Part shown: positions 39,785 through 49,809 of the stretch, piece by piece
Layout: each line of letters starts with the position of its first letter
How positions within the stretch are numbered: the first letter of the stretch is position 1
Assembly (NCBI RefSeq): GCF_913776295.1
Contig: NZ_CAJYOJ010000078.1
Coordinates: 62,001 to 126,000 of the forward strand
Length of the DNA stretch: 64,000 bases
Reading direction: 5' to 3'
Source of the DNA: an uncultured Pedobacter sp.
Lineage (GTDB): Bacteria > Bacteroidota > Bacteroidia > Sphingobacteriales > Sphingobacteriaceae
The notes under the pieces: model-generated
Seen by the model: only the letters and a program-made list of their open reading frames with translations
Database searches by the model: none
Told to the model about the DNA's origin: nothing
Position numbers and translations under genes: made by a program

Positions 39785-40375
39785 ATGCAAGACGAAACCG
39801 ATAAGCAAGATGTGGTTCATAACCTCCATTTGCATCCATTAAGCTGGGTGGAAAAATATGCCGATTACCTGTTTGGCTTCGCAATGTCGAGAACGAGGGA
39901 TGAAAATACAGCTAAAGATTTAGTCCAGGATACCTTTTTGGCAGCTTTGCAGAAGATAGATGAATTTAAGGGCAACAGTAAAGAAAAAACATGGCTAACT
40001 GCAATTCTTAAAAACAAAATAGCCGATTTTTATCGAAAGCGTTCAGGTAACGGCTTAACGGTAGCGGGTACCGCAGGTGAATTGAGTGATTTTTTTGATC
40101 GAGCATCAGGGCATTGGACCGGAAAAAATTATCCGAGAGCATTTGGTTTAGAAACGTCTAATCCGCTAATGATGAAAGAACTGGGAAATGTATTGAATGA
40201 TTGCCTGACCAAACTTCCTGGTTTATGGTTTTCCGTGTTTTCAATGAAACATATGGACGATCTTGCCTCAGAAATGATCTGTAAAGAATTGAAGCTTACC
40301 AATGCTAATTTTTGGGTAATTATGCACCGGACGAAAACTAACCTAAGAGCCTGTCTTGAAAAAAACTGGAATTAA
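39785..40375 (+). CDS. ECF-type RNA polymerase sigma factor
   Basis: ADYLFGFAMSRTRDENTAKDLVQDTFLAALQKIDEFKGNSKEKTWLTAILKNKIADFYRKR (sigma region 2). Confidence 0.92.
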   Translation: MQDETDKQDVVHNLHLHPLSWVEKYADYLFGFAMSRTRDENTAKDLVQDTFLAALQKIDEFKGNSKEKTWLTAILKNKIADFYRKRSGNGLTVAGTAGELSDFFDRASGHWTGKNYPRAFGLETSNPLMMKELGNVLNDCLTKLPGLWFSVFSMKHMDDLASEMICKELKLTNANFWVIMHRTKTNLRACLEKNWN

Positions 40376-40376
40376 T

Positions 40377-40655
40377 ATGATGTGGGCACTAAAAAATATA
40401 ATGAACAATTGCAGGAGGGCCACTTTTTTAACTGAAAAGAAAATAGCCGGAAAAATTACCACAATAGAGCGCATACAGTTGAATTTTCATTTGGCTGCTT
40501 GCCCTTTATGCAGGATTTATCTGCAACAAAGTGTATTGATTAATGAAGCCTTTGTAAGCTTTCAGCATACTAGCTTTACATTGGATGATGCCTTTAAGAA
40601 AAAATTAATCGAAAAAATTGAATTGGAAATAAAAAAAAATAATTTTTTGCTGTAA
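40377..40655 (+). CDS. Small zinc-binding anti-sigma-like protein
   Basis: ATG just after the sigma stop; MNNC...FHLAACPLCRIYLQQ = HX3CX2C (ZAS-type) with an upstream Cys. Confidence 0.75.
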   Translation: MMWALKNIMNNCRRATFLTEKKIAGKITTIERIQLNFHLAACPLCRIYLQQSVLINEAFVSFQHTSFTLDDAFKKKLIEKIELEIKKNNFLL

Positions 40656-40703
40656 GGTTAATGCTTTAAGTTCGACTAAGGGATAAAAAATATAAAAACA
40701 TAA

Positions 40704-41285
40704 ATGAAACAAACTATTTTAATTGCAGCAATAGCCGTTGTGCTATCGTTACAAACAAAGGCACAACAGGGTTTGAAAGCGGGTGATAAAGCTCCGGGGT
40801 TTAGTGGAGTAGATCAACACGGCAAAACAGTGACCTTACAAAATGCACTCAAGGCGCACCGCAATGTGGTATTATTTTTTTACCGCGGGCAATGGTGTCC
40901 TTATTGCAATAAACACATTAAGGAACTTCAGGACTCATTAAACTTGTTAACCGAGAAGGATGCTTGTGTTATAGGTGTTACACCCGAAACAAAAGATAAT
41001 ATCGCCAAAACCGTAACAAAAACAAGGGCTGGTTTTTCTATCCTTCAGGATAAAGACGACGATATTATGAAAGCCTACCATGTTAACTTTGTTATGGACG
41101 AAGCAACATTTACAAAATATAAGGGGTATGGGATAAACTTAGAAGAAAACAACGGGAATACCAGGCATACGCTGCCAGTACCAGCAACATATATTATTGA
41201 TCGTTCGGGGAAAATTAAATATGTGCATTTCGATCCCAATTATCAAAAAAGGGCTTCCGTAAGGCTTTTGCTTTCGAAACTTTAG
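40704..41285 (+). CDS. Secreted peroxiredoxin (AhpC/TSA-like)
   Basis: Signal peptide; GDKAPGFSGVDQHGKTVTLQ, FFYRGQWCPYCNKHIKELQD. Confidence 0.92.
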   Translation: MKQTILIAAIAVVLSLQTKAQQGLKAGDKAPGFSGVDQHGKTVTLQNALKAHRNVVLFFYRGQWCPYCNKHIKELQDSLNLLTEKDACVIGVTPETKDNIAKTVTKTRAGFSILQDKDDDIMKAYHVNFVMDEATFTKYKGYGINLEENNGNTRHTLPVPATYIIDRSGKIKYVHFDPNYQKRASVRLLLSKL

Positions 41286-41459
41286 GCCAACTTGGTATTA
41301 ATACCTCTTCGGAAAGGGATAAAGTTAGTATGCCAATTAATTATTGTTGAGTTATTACAACCGTTCGATATTCAAATGGCTATTGATAAAGGTTGTCAGC
41401 ATCAATGGATCTTGCCATGGTTAAATGATTAACATCTCATTGTAACATGTGTATTCGCT

Positions 41460-42434
41460 TTACTTACGGGTAAAATCATCCATTAATTTCATGGTAATTA
41501 AGGCATCCTCACCACTACATGGATTTGGTCCTTTATCTAAAAAATAATCAACTACCTTTTCGATCATGGGTTGTTGCACGTGCGCTAAAGGCTCAAATGT
41601 ATATTCATCGGTTTTTTGATCGGTTGTAACCGTAATCTTATTCCCAAAAACGGAGAACCTGATCTGACCTTGGGAACAATAGATGATACAGCTATCGGCC
41701 TGGTCTTGTGGCGCTACAGAGAAACACCAGTTGCCGCTGAAAATAACTCCGCTTTCAAAGAGAATATTCCCTACAACAAGATCATCAGCTTTAGTATTTT
41801 CCTGTTGCCTGGTGGCCAGGCCCATGGCGTTTCTTACTGCGCCGAAATAGTAAGTCATCAGGTCTAATTGATGTGGTGCCAGATCATGAAACAAACCACC
41901 ACCAGAAATAGCTGGGTTAATCCGCCAATTATCGGTTGTTTTTGCAACGAGAGCCGGATTAGGCGATTGAAGCATTTTTAACCGGACAAAACGTACATCG
42001 CCGATCAAATGTGTATCTAACAGCGCTTTAATTTTTAAAAACATGGGTTGAGCACGCCGATAATGTGCTACACAAAGCTTTACTTTTAATTTGTTGGCGG
42101 TATCAGTCATGCGTTGGGCAGATGCAGCATCAAGAGTCATTGGTTTCTCCACATATACCGGCTTTCCTGCTTTTAGGGCCTGAATAGTGTAAGCTTCATG
42201 TGATAATGGTGGAGTAGCAATATAAATGGCATTCACCTCCGGATCGTTAATCAGTTGATCCGCATCATCATACCATTTAGGTACATGATGCCGTTGAGCA
42301 TAATCAGCAGCTTTTGCACCGTTCCGGCGCATTACCGCAACGAGTTTGGACTGGTTTACCTTATTAAAAGCAGGTCCGCTTTTAACTTCGGTCACATCTC
42401 CGCAGCCAATAATGCCCCATCTGATTTCTTTCAT
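41460..42434 (-). CDS. Gfo/Idh/MocA family oxidoreductase
   Basis: RWGIIGCGDVTEVKSGPAF, YIATPPLSHEAYTIQALKAGKPVYVEKPM. Confidence 0.94.
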   Translation of the reverse strand: MKEIRWGIIGCGDVTEVKSGPAFNKVNQSKLVAVMRRNGAKAADYAQRHHVPKWYDDADQLINDPEVNAIYIATPPLSHEAYTIQALKAGKPVYVEKPMTLDAASAQRMTDTANKLKVKLCVAHYRRAQPMFLKIKALLDTHLIGDVRFVRLKMLQSPNPALVAKTTDNWRINPAISGGGLFHDLAPHQLDLMTYYFGAVRNAMGLATRQQENTKADDLVVGNILFESGVIFSGNWCFSVAPQDQADSCIIYCSQGQIRFSVFGNKITVTTDQKTDEYTFEPLAHVQQPMIEKVVDYFLDKGPNPCSGEDALITMKLMDDFTRK

Positions 42435-42500
42435 TTTATTTGATTTTAAGAGGCTGAATTTAAAATATTTTCAGATCAATCTTCTGATAGACAATTTTGT

Positions 42501-42533
42501 AAAAAAAAAGGGATTCACTTTGAGTGTGATCCC
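42501..42533 (-). terminator. Intrinsic-terminator-like hairpin upstream of the Gfo/Idh/MocA gene
   Basis: Minus strand GGGATCACACTCAAAGTGAATCCC followed by T9. Confidence 0.65.
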
Positions 42534-42590
42534 TAATCAACTAACCAAACAAATCTATTCCGGAAACCACGCCGGAATCAATGTATAAAC
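42501..42590 (-). ncRNA. Candidate leader/attenuator or small RNA (boundaries uncertain)
   Basis: Second hairpin ATTCCGG-CGTGGTTT-CCGGAAT (minus; plus 42557-42578) precedes the T9 hairpin, in a divergent intergenic region. Confidence 0.35.
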
Positions 42591-42702
42591 GAGAGAACGA
42601 GGGGATTGTTTTAAAATATTTGTCTTTTTTTATTTTTTCAAAAACGGAAAAAATAAAATGAGTTAATCTGAAATTCATCTCTGCTTTTTTTAGCTTTGTG
42701 TT

Positions 42703-42900
42703 ATGCAAAACCTGTCAGAAAAGCTTCAAATCGATCTTATAGAACTTAAGGCAAAGTACGCCTTTATCATGGAAGAGCTTGAAGTAACATTCGCAGAAGC
42801 TTATTTAGCGAAATTACAAGCCAAACAACGGCTGGCCGAGCAAATGATGATAGAGATGGAACGCATACTAACCGGAGAGGCCGGCGCGCATGAAAATTGA
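42703..42900 (+). CDS. Small alpha-helical hypothetical protein (65 aa)
   Basis: ATG-started, helical/charged sequence, no antisense competitor. Confidence 0.55.
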   Translation: MQNLSEKLQIDLIELKAKYAFIMEELEVTFAEAYLAKLQAKQRLAEQMMIEMERILTGEAGAHEN

Positions 42901-42959
42901 TCTGTTGGGATAATGAGATCAGTTTCTGATATTGACCTTAACGAAGTCTGCTTTTATTT

Positions 42960-43790
42960 ATGAGTTCAATCAAAATGAAATTATACGCTTTTTTAATCTT
43001 AAGTATTTGTTTTTTAGGTGCTTGTTCATTTAAAATCAACAAGCAGGTTGAATCCAAACGCAGTAGAATATTGCGTGTTATGTCTTATAATATTCACCAT
43101 TGCAATCCGCCATCAAAACAGAAAGAAGGCCTGATCGATGTTGATGCCATTGCCAGGGTAATCGCAAAGCAAAAACCAGATCTGGTAGCCTTGCAGGAGG
43201 TAGATGTGAACACCAAAAGATCGGGTAATGTTAACCAGGCTGTTTTACTGGCAACCCAATTGAAGATGAATTTCTATTTTGGCAAAGCAATTGAACATGA
43301 TGGGGGCGATTATGGCGTAGCCATTTTATCACGTTTTCCTTTATCTGAACAACAGACTTTTAAGCTGCCCAAAAATAATGAAGCCAAAGCAGAGCAAAGG
43401 GTTTTGGCTATTGCAACAATAAAAATTGCCGACGGGCTTTTTGTCCGTTTTGCTTCTACCCATCTTGATGCACAACGTTCTGAAGATAATCGTATCCTTC
43501 AGGCTAAAGAGATCAACCGGTTAACCGCAAAAGAAACCTTACCTCTAATTCTTGCCGGTGATTTAAATGCTGAGCCAGGTGCAGAACCTGTTAAGATATT
43601 TGATTCAAGTTTTACCAGAACATGTAGCGATTGTGGTTTTACCATTCCGGTGGTTAACCCGCGGAAGACCATTGATCATGTTGGTTTTAAAACCGGAAGT
43701 CCTTTTAAAATTGTTTCCCACGAGGTTATTCCCGAACGTTATGCCTCAGATCATTTGCCGATCATTGCCCTGCTCGAACTGGAAAAGTAA
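42960..43790 (+). CDS. Endonuclease/exonuclease/phosphatase family lipoprotein
   Basis: Lipobox-like ICFLGACS; MSYNIHHC, DLVALQEVDVNTKRSG, LAGDLNAEPG, YASDHLPI. Confidence 0.93.
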   Translation: MSSIKMKLYAFLILSICFLGACSFKINKQVESKRSRILRVMSYNIHHCNPPSKQKEGLIDVDAIARVIAKQKPDLVALQEVDVNTKRSGNVNQAVLLATQLKMNFYFGKAIEHDGGDYGVAILSRFPLSEQQTFKLPKNNEAKAEQRVLAIATIKIADGLFVRFASTHLDAQRSEDNRILQAKEINRLTAKETLPLILAGDLNAEPGAEPVKIFDSSFTRTCSDCGFTIPVVNPRKTIDHVGFKTGSPFKIVSHEVIPERYASDHLPIIALLELEK

Positions 43791-43810
43791 GAGAAACGAG
43801 ATGACTTAGG

Positions 43811-44761
43811 CTACCTTTTTATTAAAGCAGGGGGAATGTTAAACGTGGGTTTTTTGTCCGCATCTTTAAAATCTACTTCCATAAAGTAGCGTTTGTGTTT
43901 AATAATGTAATTGTCTATAAACCAGAGGATATCAGGTAAGTTTTCAACCATTGGCGAACCGGCTATTTCATGGCCCATGTTTTGCACATACTGGAAATAA
44001 TAGGGGTAGTCATTTTTTTTAAAGGTTTTGGCAAGATATTTTGACCCAAAAAAGCCTCTGTTTAACAATCTTACTTTATTGTACGGTACAAGTTTATCGG
44101 CCGTGCCGTGGAAAAGCATTGTGGGTGCTGGTGCTATGGCATATTTTGGGGCACCACGATAACTTAATATTGCCCCGGCAAAAGAAATCACACCTTTGTA
44201 TTGAAAATTTCCTGGTAACTTGGCAGATAATGCAGTGGCATTCCGCTTGTTATAGTCGGTATGCAGTGCCGTAATGGCGCCCGCACTTGATCCTGATAGG
44301 ATGATCATGGCTGTATCGATACCCAGGTCTTTAGCATTTCTGATCAAATAAGCTGTTGCATCAAAAACATCTGCTGTAGCGGTATCGATTGCCGCTTTTA
44401 AGTTAGCGGTATTAAACGGACCTGGAAATTTCTTTCCCTTTAGGCCCAATCGATAATCAACTGAAACTACCTTGTATTGATGTGCAATTAGCGCGTTAAA
44501 ATACTGATCGAATAGTTTGCTATCTCTGCGTCCCATTACAAAACCACCGCCAAATATGAAAAGCACTGTTGGTTTGGTTTCTGTTATTTTTCCACTATAA
44601 TAAATATCCAGTTTCAGTGAGCCGGAATCCGTTTTTGAAAATACTTTAGTGTCTAAATGAAAGTTCTTATCCTGGAGTATAATTTGTCCGCTTGAAGATA
44701 GAGAACTGAAAAAAAGTACCAGAAAAAGCGAGCTTAGCGGATATATTTTATTATTGCACAT
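43811..44761 (-). CDS. Secreted alpha/beta hydrolase / carboxylesterase-like
   Basis: FIFGGGFVMGRRD oxyanion region, SGSSAGAITAL nucleophile elbow, FHGTADKLVPYN. Confidence 0.9.
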   Translation of the reverse strand: MCNNKIYPLSSLFLVLFFSSLSSSGQIILQDKNFHLDTKVFSKTDSGSLKLDIYYSGKITETKPTVLFIFGGGFVMGRRDSKLFDQYFNALIAHQYKVVSVDYRLGLKGKKFPGPFNTANLKAAIDTATADVFDATAYLIRNAKDLGIDTAMIILSGSSAGAITALHTDYNKRNATALSAKLPGNFQYKGVISFAGAILSYRGAPKYAIAPAPTMLFHGTADKLVPYNKVRLLNRGFFGSKYLAKTFKKNDYPYYFQYVQNMGHEIAGSPMVENLPDILWFIDNYIIKHKRYFMEVDFKDADKKPTFNIPPALIKR

Positions 44762-44895
44762 CGTTTATTATGAGAATGAGATTTGCTATCAGCCATCGGA
44801 TCAGCTTTTCTATGCTAATTTATTGCTTTTTTAGCTGATGTGCAATTAATATACAAGATATACATCAAGAGTTTGCTGTTATAATCGCTATTATG

Positions 44896-46425
44896 TTATT
44901 TTTTATAGCCATTTAACTTAAATAATAAAATGTTTTTGCATACAGCGCCATTTCTGAAAATGGGAAGGATGATTGGTGATGTACAACGCTTAAATTGAGA
45001 CCTGACAAAACTGATGCTGTTTTCATCGTAAAGATTAGAAGGTAGAATGTAATACGCATTGTCGCCCGCTGTTAATTTTGGTTTGCTTTGGTTAGACCAG
45101 TAATATTCATGAAGATCGAATATTTCTCCAATGCCATAAGTATGCAAACCAGTTTTGCAGCCAACATAAAAATCTAAATGGGCTGCAGGAAACCATTTTG
45201 TAACTACAATGGTATGGACTGGTTTGTTCTTTGCTAATAACTGATCCACGTAATAAATGGAATCAATCATTTTCCCCGTTTCCTTCCAGCCGTATAAATC
45301 CAGAGTGGGATCGCCGGTACCCAATTGTATAGCATCTTTATGTGTTGAAAATGTACCTTTATAAAAATTAATCGCAAATAGCCCCGTACACACCACCAGT
45401 AAGAAAAACAGTAGCCCTGCGCCCATAACGGTTTTTACTTTTGGCAGGCTAAAAGATTCCAGTTTCAATGCAGAAAGAAATATTAAACAGCTGTATGCCG
45501 GACCAGACCAGTGCGGTAAAGTATCTCTGAAAATGGAAAGAAAAACAAGCGTTACAATAAGTGGAAGTGCGCAATACACTAATAATTGTATTTCGTTCTT
45601 ATGATGTTGATTTTTGGTTTTGATGAAATTAAAAACGGCCATCCAGGCCAGAATGGAAACAACGGGATTGTTGTAAAATAGTTGTCCGCCGATTTCTCTG
45701 GCAAAAGCTAACGGGTTTAAACCGGCATGGAACAAACTAACCCGGTTGCTGTGGTAGGTATAAGTAATAAAATGATTCCGGATGTTCCAGATGATCACAG
45801 GCGATATTATAATTAAGCTGATGAGCATAGCAATATAAATGCCCTTTTGTACCCATAATTTCCTATCGCTCACCATCGCGAAGAGGATAATACCCACCCA
45901 TAAATAAACACCATGGATCTTACACATCATGCAAAGCCCTGCAGCCAGCCCAAACCAGCACCAGAGGTTTAAAGTAGGTAAACCTTGTTTAGCGTATCTG
46001 ATTATTTTGAGTAATAAAAAAATACTCCAAAGCCAGAAAACCATTTGCGGACTATCGGGCAATATAAATGTTCCGGCAATGATGCTGCAATAAAAAGACG
46101 ATGAATAAAGTAAGACTGCATACCAGCCCACACGGTTGTTTAGGAGAAGTTTACCCGTTTGATATACGATGATAATACCAATTGTTGAAGATATTATGGC
46201 TCCAAGCCGGACTGCCAATTCGTTGTGGAGATATAAATCTGCGGTTGTTGTCCTGATCAGCCATGCTACGAATGGAGGATGGTCGAAATAATTCCATTGG
46301 AGATTTAAAGCATATGTCCAATAATATACCTCGTCATTTCCAAGCGCTGTTGTAGAGGCAATGATCAGTTTAATCAACGTCATTGCCATTATAAACAACC
46401 ATAATTTACCAGGTATGTCTCTCAT
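44896..46425 (-). CDS. Family 39 (ArnT/PMT-like) glycosyltransferase
   Basis: Polytopic; NDEVYYWTYALNLQWNYFDHPPFVAWLIR typical of GT39 (DE and DHPP motifs). Confidence 0.9.
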   Translation of the reverse strand: MRDIPGKLWLFIMAMTLIKLIIASTTALGNDEVYYWTYALNLQWNYFDHPPFVAWLIRTTTADLYLHNELAVRLGAIISSTIGIIIVYQTGKLLLNNRVGWYAVLLYSSSFYCSIIAGTFILPDSPQMVFWLWSIFLLLKIIRYAKQGLPTLNLWCWFGLAAGLCMMCKIHGVYLWVGIILFAMVSDRKLWVQKGIYIAMLISLIIISPVIIWNIRNHFITYTYHSNRVSLFHAGLNPLAFAREIGGQLFYNNPVVSILAWMAVFNFIKTKNQHHKNEIQLLVYCALPLIVTLVFLSIFRDTLPHWSGPAYSCLIFLSALKLESFSLPKVKTVMGAGLLFFLLVVCTGLFAINFYKGTFSTHKDAIQLGTGDPTLDLYGWKETGKMIDSIYYVDQLLAKNKPVHTIVVTKWFPAAHLDFYVGCKTGLHTYGIGEIFDLHEYYWSNQSKPKLTAGDNAYYILPSNLYDENSISFVRSQFKRCTSPIILPIFRNGAVCKNILLFKLNGYKK

Positions 46426-47109
46426 TTACCTGGAATTATGATGATTGGCCATTTTGAGTTGTTGATACCTTTTTCTGATCTGAGCTGATTTGAAGATTTT
46501 AAGATCGTATACCTGATGATAGCTTATAATTGCACAAATAATACCGGTTATTGCACCAAAAATTACGTCAACAAGGAAGTGTTGAGCCAGGTATATCCTT
46601 GAATAACCAACTGATAATGCTAAGAATAAGCAATAAAAAGAAATTTGCTTTTTCTTAAAAATCATGACCAATGCTGTTGCCAGCGCAAAAGCTGATGCAG
46701 TATGTCCTGATGGAAAAGAATTTTGATTGTGTGTGCTTAGCCCTTCAATAAAGTGGGTATAATGAAATAAGGTTTGCTCAAAAAAATATTTTGGCCTGGG
46801 CAGGTGAAATATTCTTTTCATAAGCTGAACAAGCAATCCGGAATAGATATAAGCAAGAGCTACTGTCATTGCTTTTTTCCTTTTTTGGAATAAAAGGAGG
46901 GCGATTGCTGCCAGAATACTGATTAAGCCATCTCCGAGATTAGTGAAATATTTGAAAAATATATCCAGCCATGTTGGATGGAACTGATTAAAAATCAGGA
47001 ATCCATTTGTTTTCGAAAAGCTAAAATTAAAAATAACGGCCAGGAGCAGTATTGATGTTGCAGAAACGAAGTAATAGCGTAATCTGTTCAGTCTTTTTAT
47101 GGTACGCAT
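46426..47109 (-). CDS. PAP2-family phosphatase
   Basis: KRIFHLPRPKYFF, SFPSGHTASAFALA, SRIYLAQHFLVDV (phosphatidic acid phosphatase signatures). Confidence 0.94.
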   Translation of the reverse strand: MRTIKRLNRLRYYFVSATSILLLAVIFNFSFSKTNGFLIFNQFHPTWLDIFFKYFTNLGDGLISILAAIALLLFQKRKKAMTVALAYIYSGLLVQLMKRIFHLPRPKYFFEQTLFHYTHFIEGLSTHNQNSFPSGHTASAFALATALVMIFKKKQISFYCLFLALSVGYSRIYLAQHFLVDVIFGAITGIICAIISYHQVYDLKIFKSAQIRKRYQQLKMANHHNSR

Positions 47110-47347
47110 GAGTTTTTATTTATGCAAAACTATTAGCTGTACATGATCTGAAAGTTAAGCAAATATGATGTTTATTTCAGCGAAGGTTATTGGTAATTAG
47201 CAGTTTGATAAAAAACGCGGTTTCACGGTGTTGTAATCAATTGAATTTGAAAAGATCCTTCATTAACATTTTTTAATAAGTTAACACTGAACTGCTCATA
47301 ACTTAAAACAGATTGTGTTGCTTTGCGGCCATAAAACTGAATTAATT

Positions 47348-47578
47348 ATGCAGAGCAATCAGGTAAAAATCAGTCCAGACCTACAGCAGTTTATTGATAA
47401 ATTTGAACCCAGCAAATTTAAATTAATACCCGGTGGTATCGAAATCAGGGGAATAAATGATATACACCGGAATATTGCACAAGCCAGAGAAATTATAGCA
47501 AGATTAAAGCTCCGTTTAATTGTTTCGCATAACGCCGAGATGCTTAGTTACAGAGGATTTGAGGTAAATAACCTTTAG
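47348..47578 (+). CDS. Hypothetical protein (76 aa)
   Basis: ORF 47315-47578 with probable ATG at 47348 (MQSNQVKISPDLQQFID). Confidence 0.55.
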   Translation: MQSNQVKISPDLQQFIDKFEPSKFKLIPGGIEIRGINDIHRNIAQAREIIARLKLRLIVSHNAEMLSYRGFEVNNL

Positions 47579-47751
47579 TTTGCCTGAAAATGAGTCTTTA
47601 GAGAAAAATTTTGTGAAAATGGTATACGGTCTGATAATCTTGATTTACAGTGATGCAAGAAAACTGCACTGTAAATTTTAACGGCTAAGAACCAGATTAG
47701 CGGATACTTGTTTTAAATTCAAGCCTTATTTAGCTCTAATACTATACAGTC

Positions 47752-48816
47752 TTAATCGGTTTCAAGTAAGTTAATGGTGATGTGCACTTCAAAATACTTG
47801 CCTCTGAGATTTGAGGAGAGTGCGGCCTTTTGTGCATAAGTGTAAAGTAATCTCTGCCTGATATTTTCCAGACCTGTATGAAAACCAGTATCGTTGAGGC
47901 CGGTGTTAATCAGGTTACTTGTCTGGATACTAAAGAGGCCTTCCTGCAACGTGACTGTAATTTTTCCAGGATCTTCGGGCTGGCTAAGATTTCCGTGTTT
48001 AATCATGTTTTCGGTTAGGGAAAGTACAAGTAATGGAATTACCCTGGTCGATTCGATTTTCTGATCATAAACAAAGTCTACAAACAAGTCTGGCTGTTTA
48101 GTTCTGCAGAGCTGAAGAAGATTTTCCACCTGGCGGATTTCTGCTTCAAGTGGCATAATTTCCGGGCCATGTTCACATTCCAATGCATAACGCATCAGCT
48201 TAGAAAGATATCGCACCGCTTCTGCAGCACGCGGCTCACTTTTGTGGGTACTGTTATAAATATAGGTTAAGGTATTGAATAAGAAATGTGGATTAATTTG
48301 TGCTTTGAGATAGGCATTTTTGGCATTGGCCAATTCAAGTGTTATCTGTTTCTGCTTCAACATTTCTTCAATTGCTTTTTTTTCCAGCTCGGTTGTTCGG
48401 TTTTTCTGATGGATATAACTTTTGATAAAATAATATGCTGTTGAGAACAACATAAAGTAGATTCCACGCCAAAGTGTTGACGACATAAATTTCCAGTCTG
48501 TTAGCCTATTAATAGGAGCTATAGCAGATTTTGAAAGAAAATGGTCTGTATAGTATGCGATTACAGTATACGACAATATTTCAAGGATTGTTAGGATGAT
48601 TATACTTAGGTAAGCAGGTTTTTGTGCTTTCAAACCTTTTCCCAGTACCCATTCAGCATGGATGTAGAAAAGTGTTATATTAATAATGTAGTGAATACAA
48701 TAGCTTAATATAGTGGCATTTATTTTAAGAATTAAGGAGACCAGTATATATTCATAAAGAATGAAGGTAACCCATGCAATAATATGCCAGCGATAATTTC
48801 TGAGCCAGGTTTTCAT
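47752..48816 (-). CDS. LytS-type sensor histidine kinase
   Basis: TM segments then KAQINPHFLFNTLTYIYN (His_kinase) and ATPase region LSLTENMIKHGN. Confidence 0.93.
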   Translation of the reverse strand: MKTWLRNYRWHIIAWVTFILYEYILVSLILKINATILSYCIHYIINITLFYIHAEWVLGKGLKAQKPAYLSIIILTILEILSYTVIAYYTDHFLSKSAIAPINRLTDWKFMSSTLWRGIYFMLFSTAYYFIKSYIHQKNRTTELEKKAIEEMLKQKQITLELANAKNAYLKAQINPHFLFNTLTYIYNSTHKSEPRAAEAVRYLSKLMRYALECEHGPEIMPLEAEIRQVENLLQLCRTKQPDLFVDFVYDQKIESTRVIPLLVLSLTENMIKHGNLSQPEDPGKITVTLQEGLFSIQTSNLINTGLNDTGFHTGLENIRQRLLYTYAQKAALSSNLRGKYFEVHITINLLETD

Positions 48817-48909
48817 TTTTTCTTTGGTTAAAATTTGGTTTCACAACAGTCAACATTTGCTTTGCGTAATATAGTCTTTTGACGGTTTTGAGGCGGCTAA
48901 TTTTCGCTT

Positions 48910-49074
48910 ATGAAAAAAATAGCAGACCTAAAAACGACCCGGAAAACTGTGTTTGTTTTCCGTTCACAAAAAGCAGCAAATATGCGCTTTCAAAAGAGTG
49001 ATCCGACTACGAGTACAATGACTGTGATCACAACAATGACTACTCATTCAGATATGCAAATGTTAGTCCCTTAA
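48910..49074 (+). CDS. Unlisted 54-aa Thr-rich peptide ORF
   Basis: ATG 48910 to TAA 49072-49074: MKKIADLKTTRKTVFVFRSQKAANMRFQKSDPTTSTMTVITTMTTHSDMQMLVP. Below the ORF-track length cut-off; fills the gap between sensor kinase and regulator. Confidence 0.45.
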   Translation: MKKIADLKTTRKTVFVFRSQKAANMRFQKSDPTTSTMTVITTMTTHSDMQMLVP

Positions 49075-49809
49075 ACGTTTTGAGATCAGGGTTTGGTTTT
49101 CAACGTAATCCATAAACGCCTCTTTGTATTGTGGAGTCATGAGCACTTCATACTTGCCAAGGTCGATTTTATGCCCATTGATTTCCTTTACATAGGAGGT
49201 GTTTATCATGTATGATTTGTGAACGCGGTAAAAGTGCTCATTTTCCTGGAGTTTTTCTTCCATTTCCTTGATGGTCATGTACACAGAATAATCATTTGTT
49301 GGGGTGTAAATGTGTACATGGTTGTTTGAGCCCTGTAAGTATATGATATCCTTTTTGAGCACTTTGGTCAATCTGCCGCGTTCACCATTGGTTCGCAAGA
49401 AAAATGCCCCTTCATTTTCGTTTACAATGTGCTGTGCACCATAACACTCCGAAAGCACTTCATTAACAACTACTGCAAAATCTCCCATGTTGAAAGGTTT
49501 TAACAGGTAGTGTTTTGCCCTCACCTTAAAAGCTTCCAATGCAAATTCCGGGTAAGATGTGGTAAAAATAATATCATGTAACTTGTGCTTGAGGTTTTCA
49601 GCGAGCCTCAGGCCAGACATTGCCGGCATATCGATATCTAAAAAAATCAATTGTTTATTACGCTCTGTACTGATTTCACTAAGTGCTTCTATTGGTTTTG
49701 TAAAAACACGGTTAACCTTTAACCTGGGCATTTCTGCAATATGATCTTGCAAAATGTTAATTGCGGTAGGATCATCATCAATAATGATGCATGAGATAGG
49801 ATTTTTCAT
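49063..49809 (-). CDS. LytTR-family response regulator
   Basis: CIIIDDDPTAINILQDHI, FLDIDMPAMSG receiver, LytTR domain FLRTNGERGRLTKVLKKDIIYLQGSNNHVHIYT. Confidence 0.95.
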   Translation of the reverse strand: MKNPISCIIIDDDPTAINILQDHIAEMPRLKVNRVFTKPIEALSEISTERNKQLIFLDIDMPAMSGLRLAENLKHKLHDIIFTTSYPEFALEAFKVRAKHYLLKPFNMGDFAVVVNEVLSECYGAQHIVNENEGAFFLRTNGERGRLTKVLKKDIIYLQGSNNHVHIYTPTNDYSVYMTIKEMEEKLQENEHFYRVHKSYMINTSYVKEINGHKIDLGKYEVLMTPQYKEAFMDYVENQTLISKRLRD

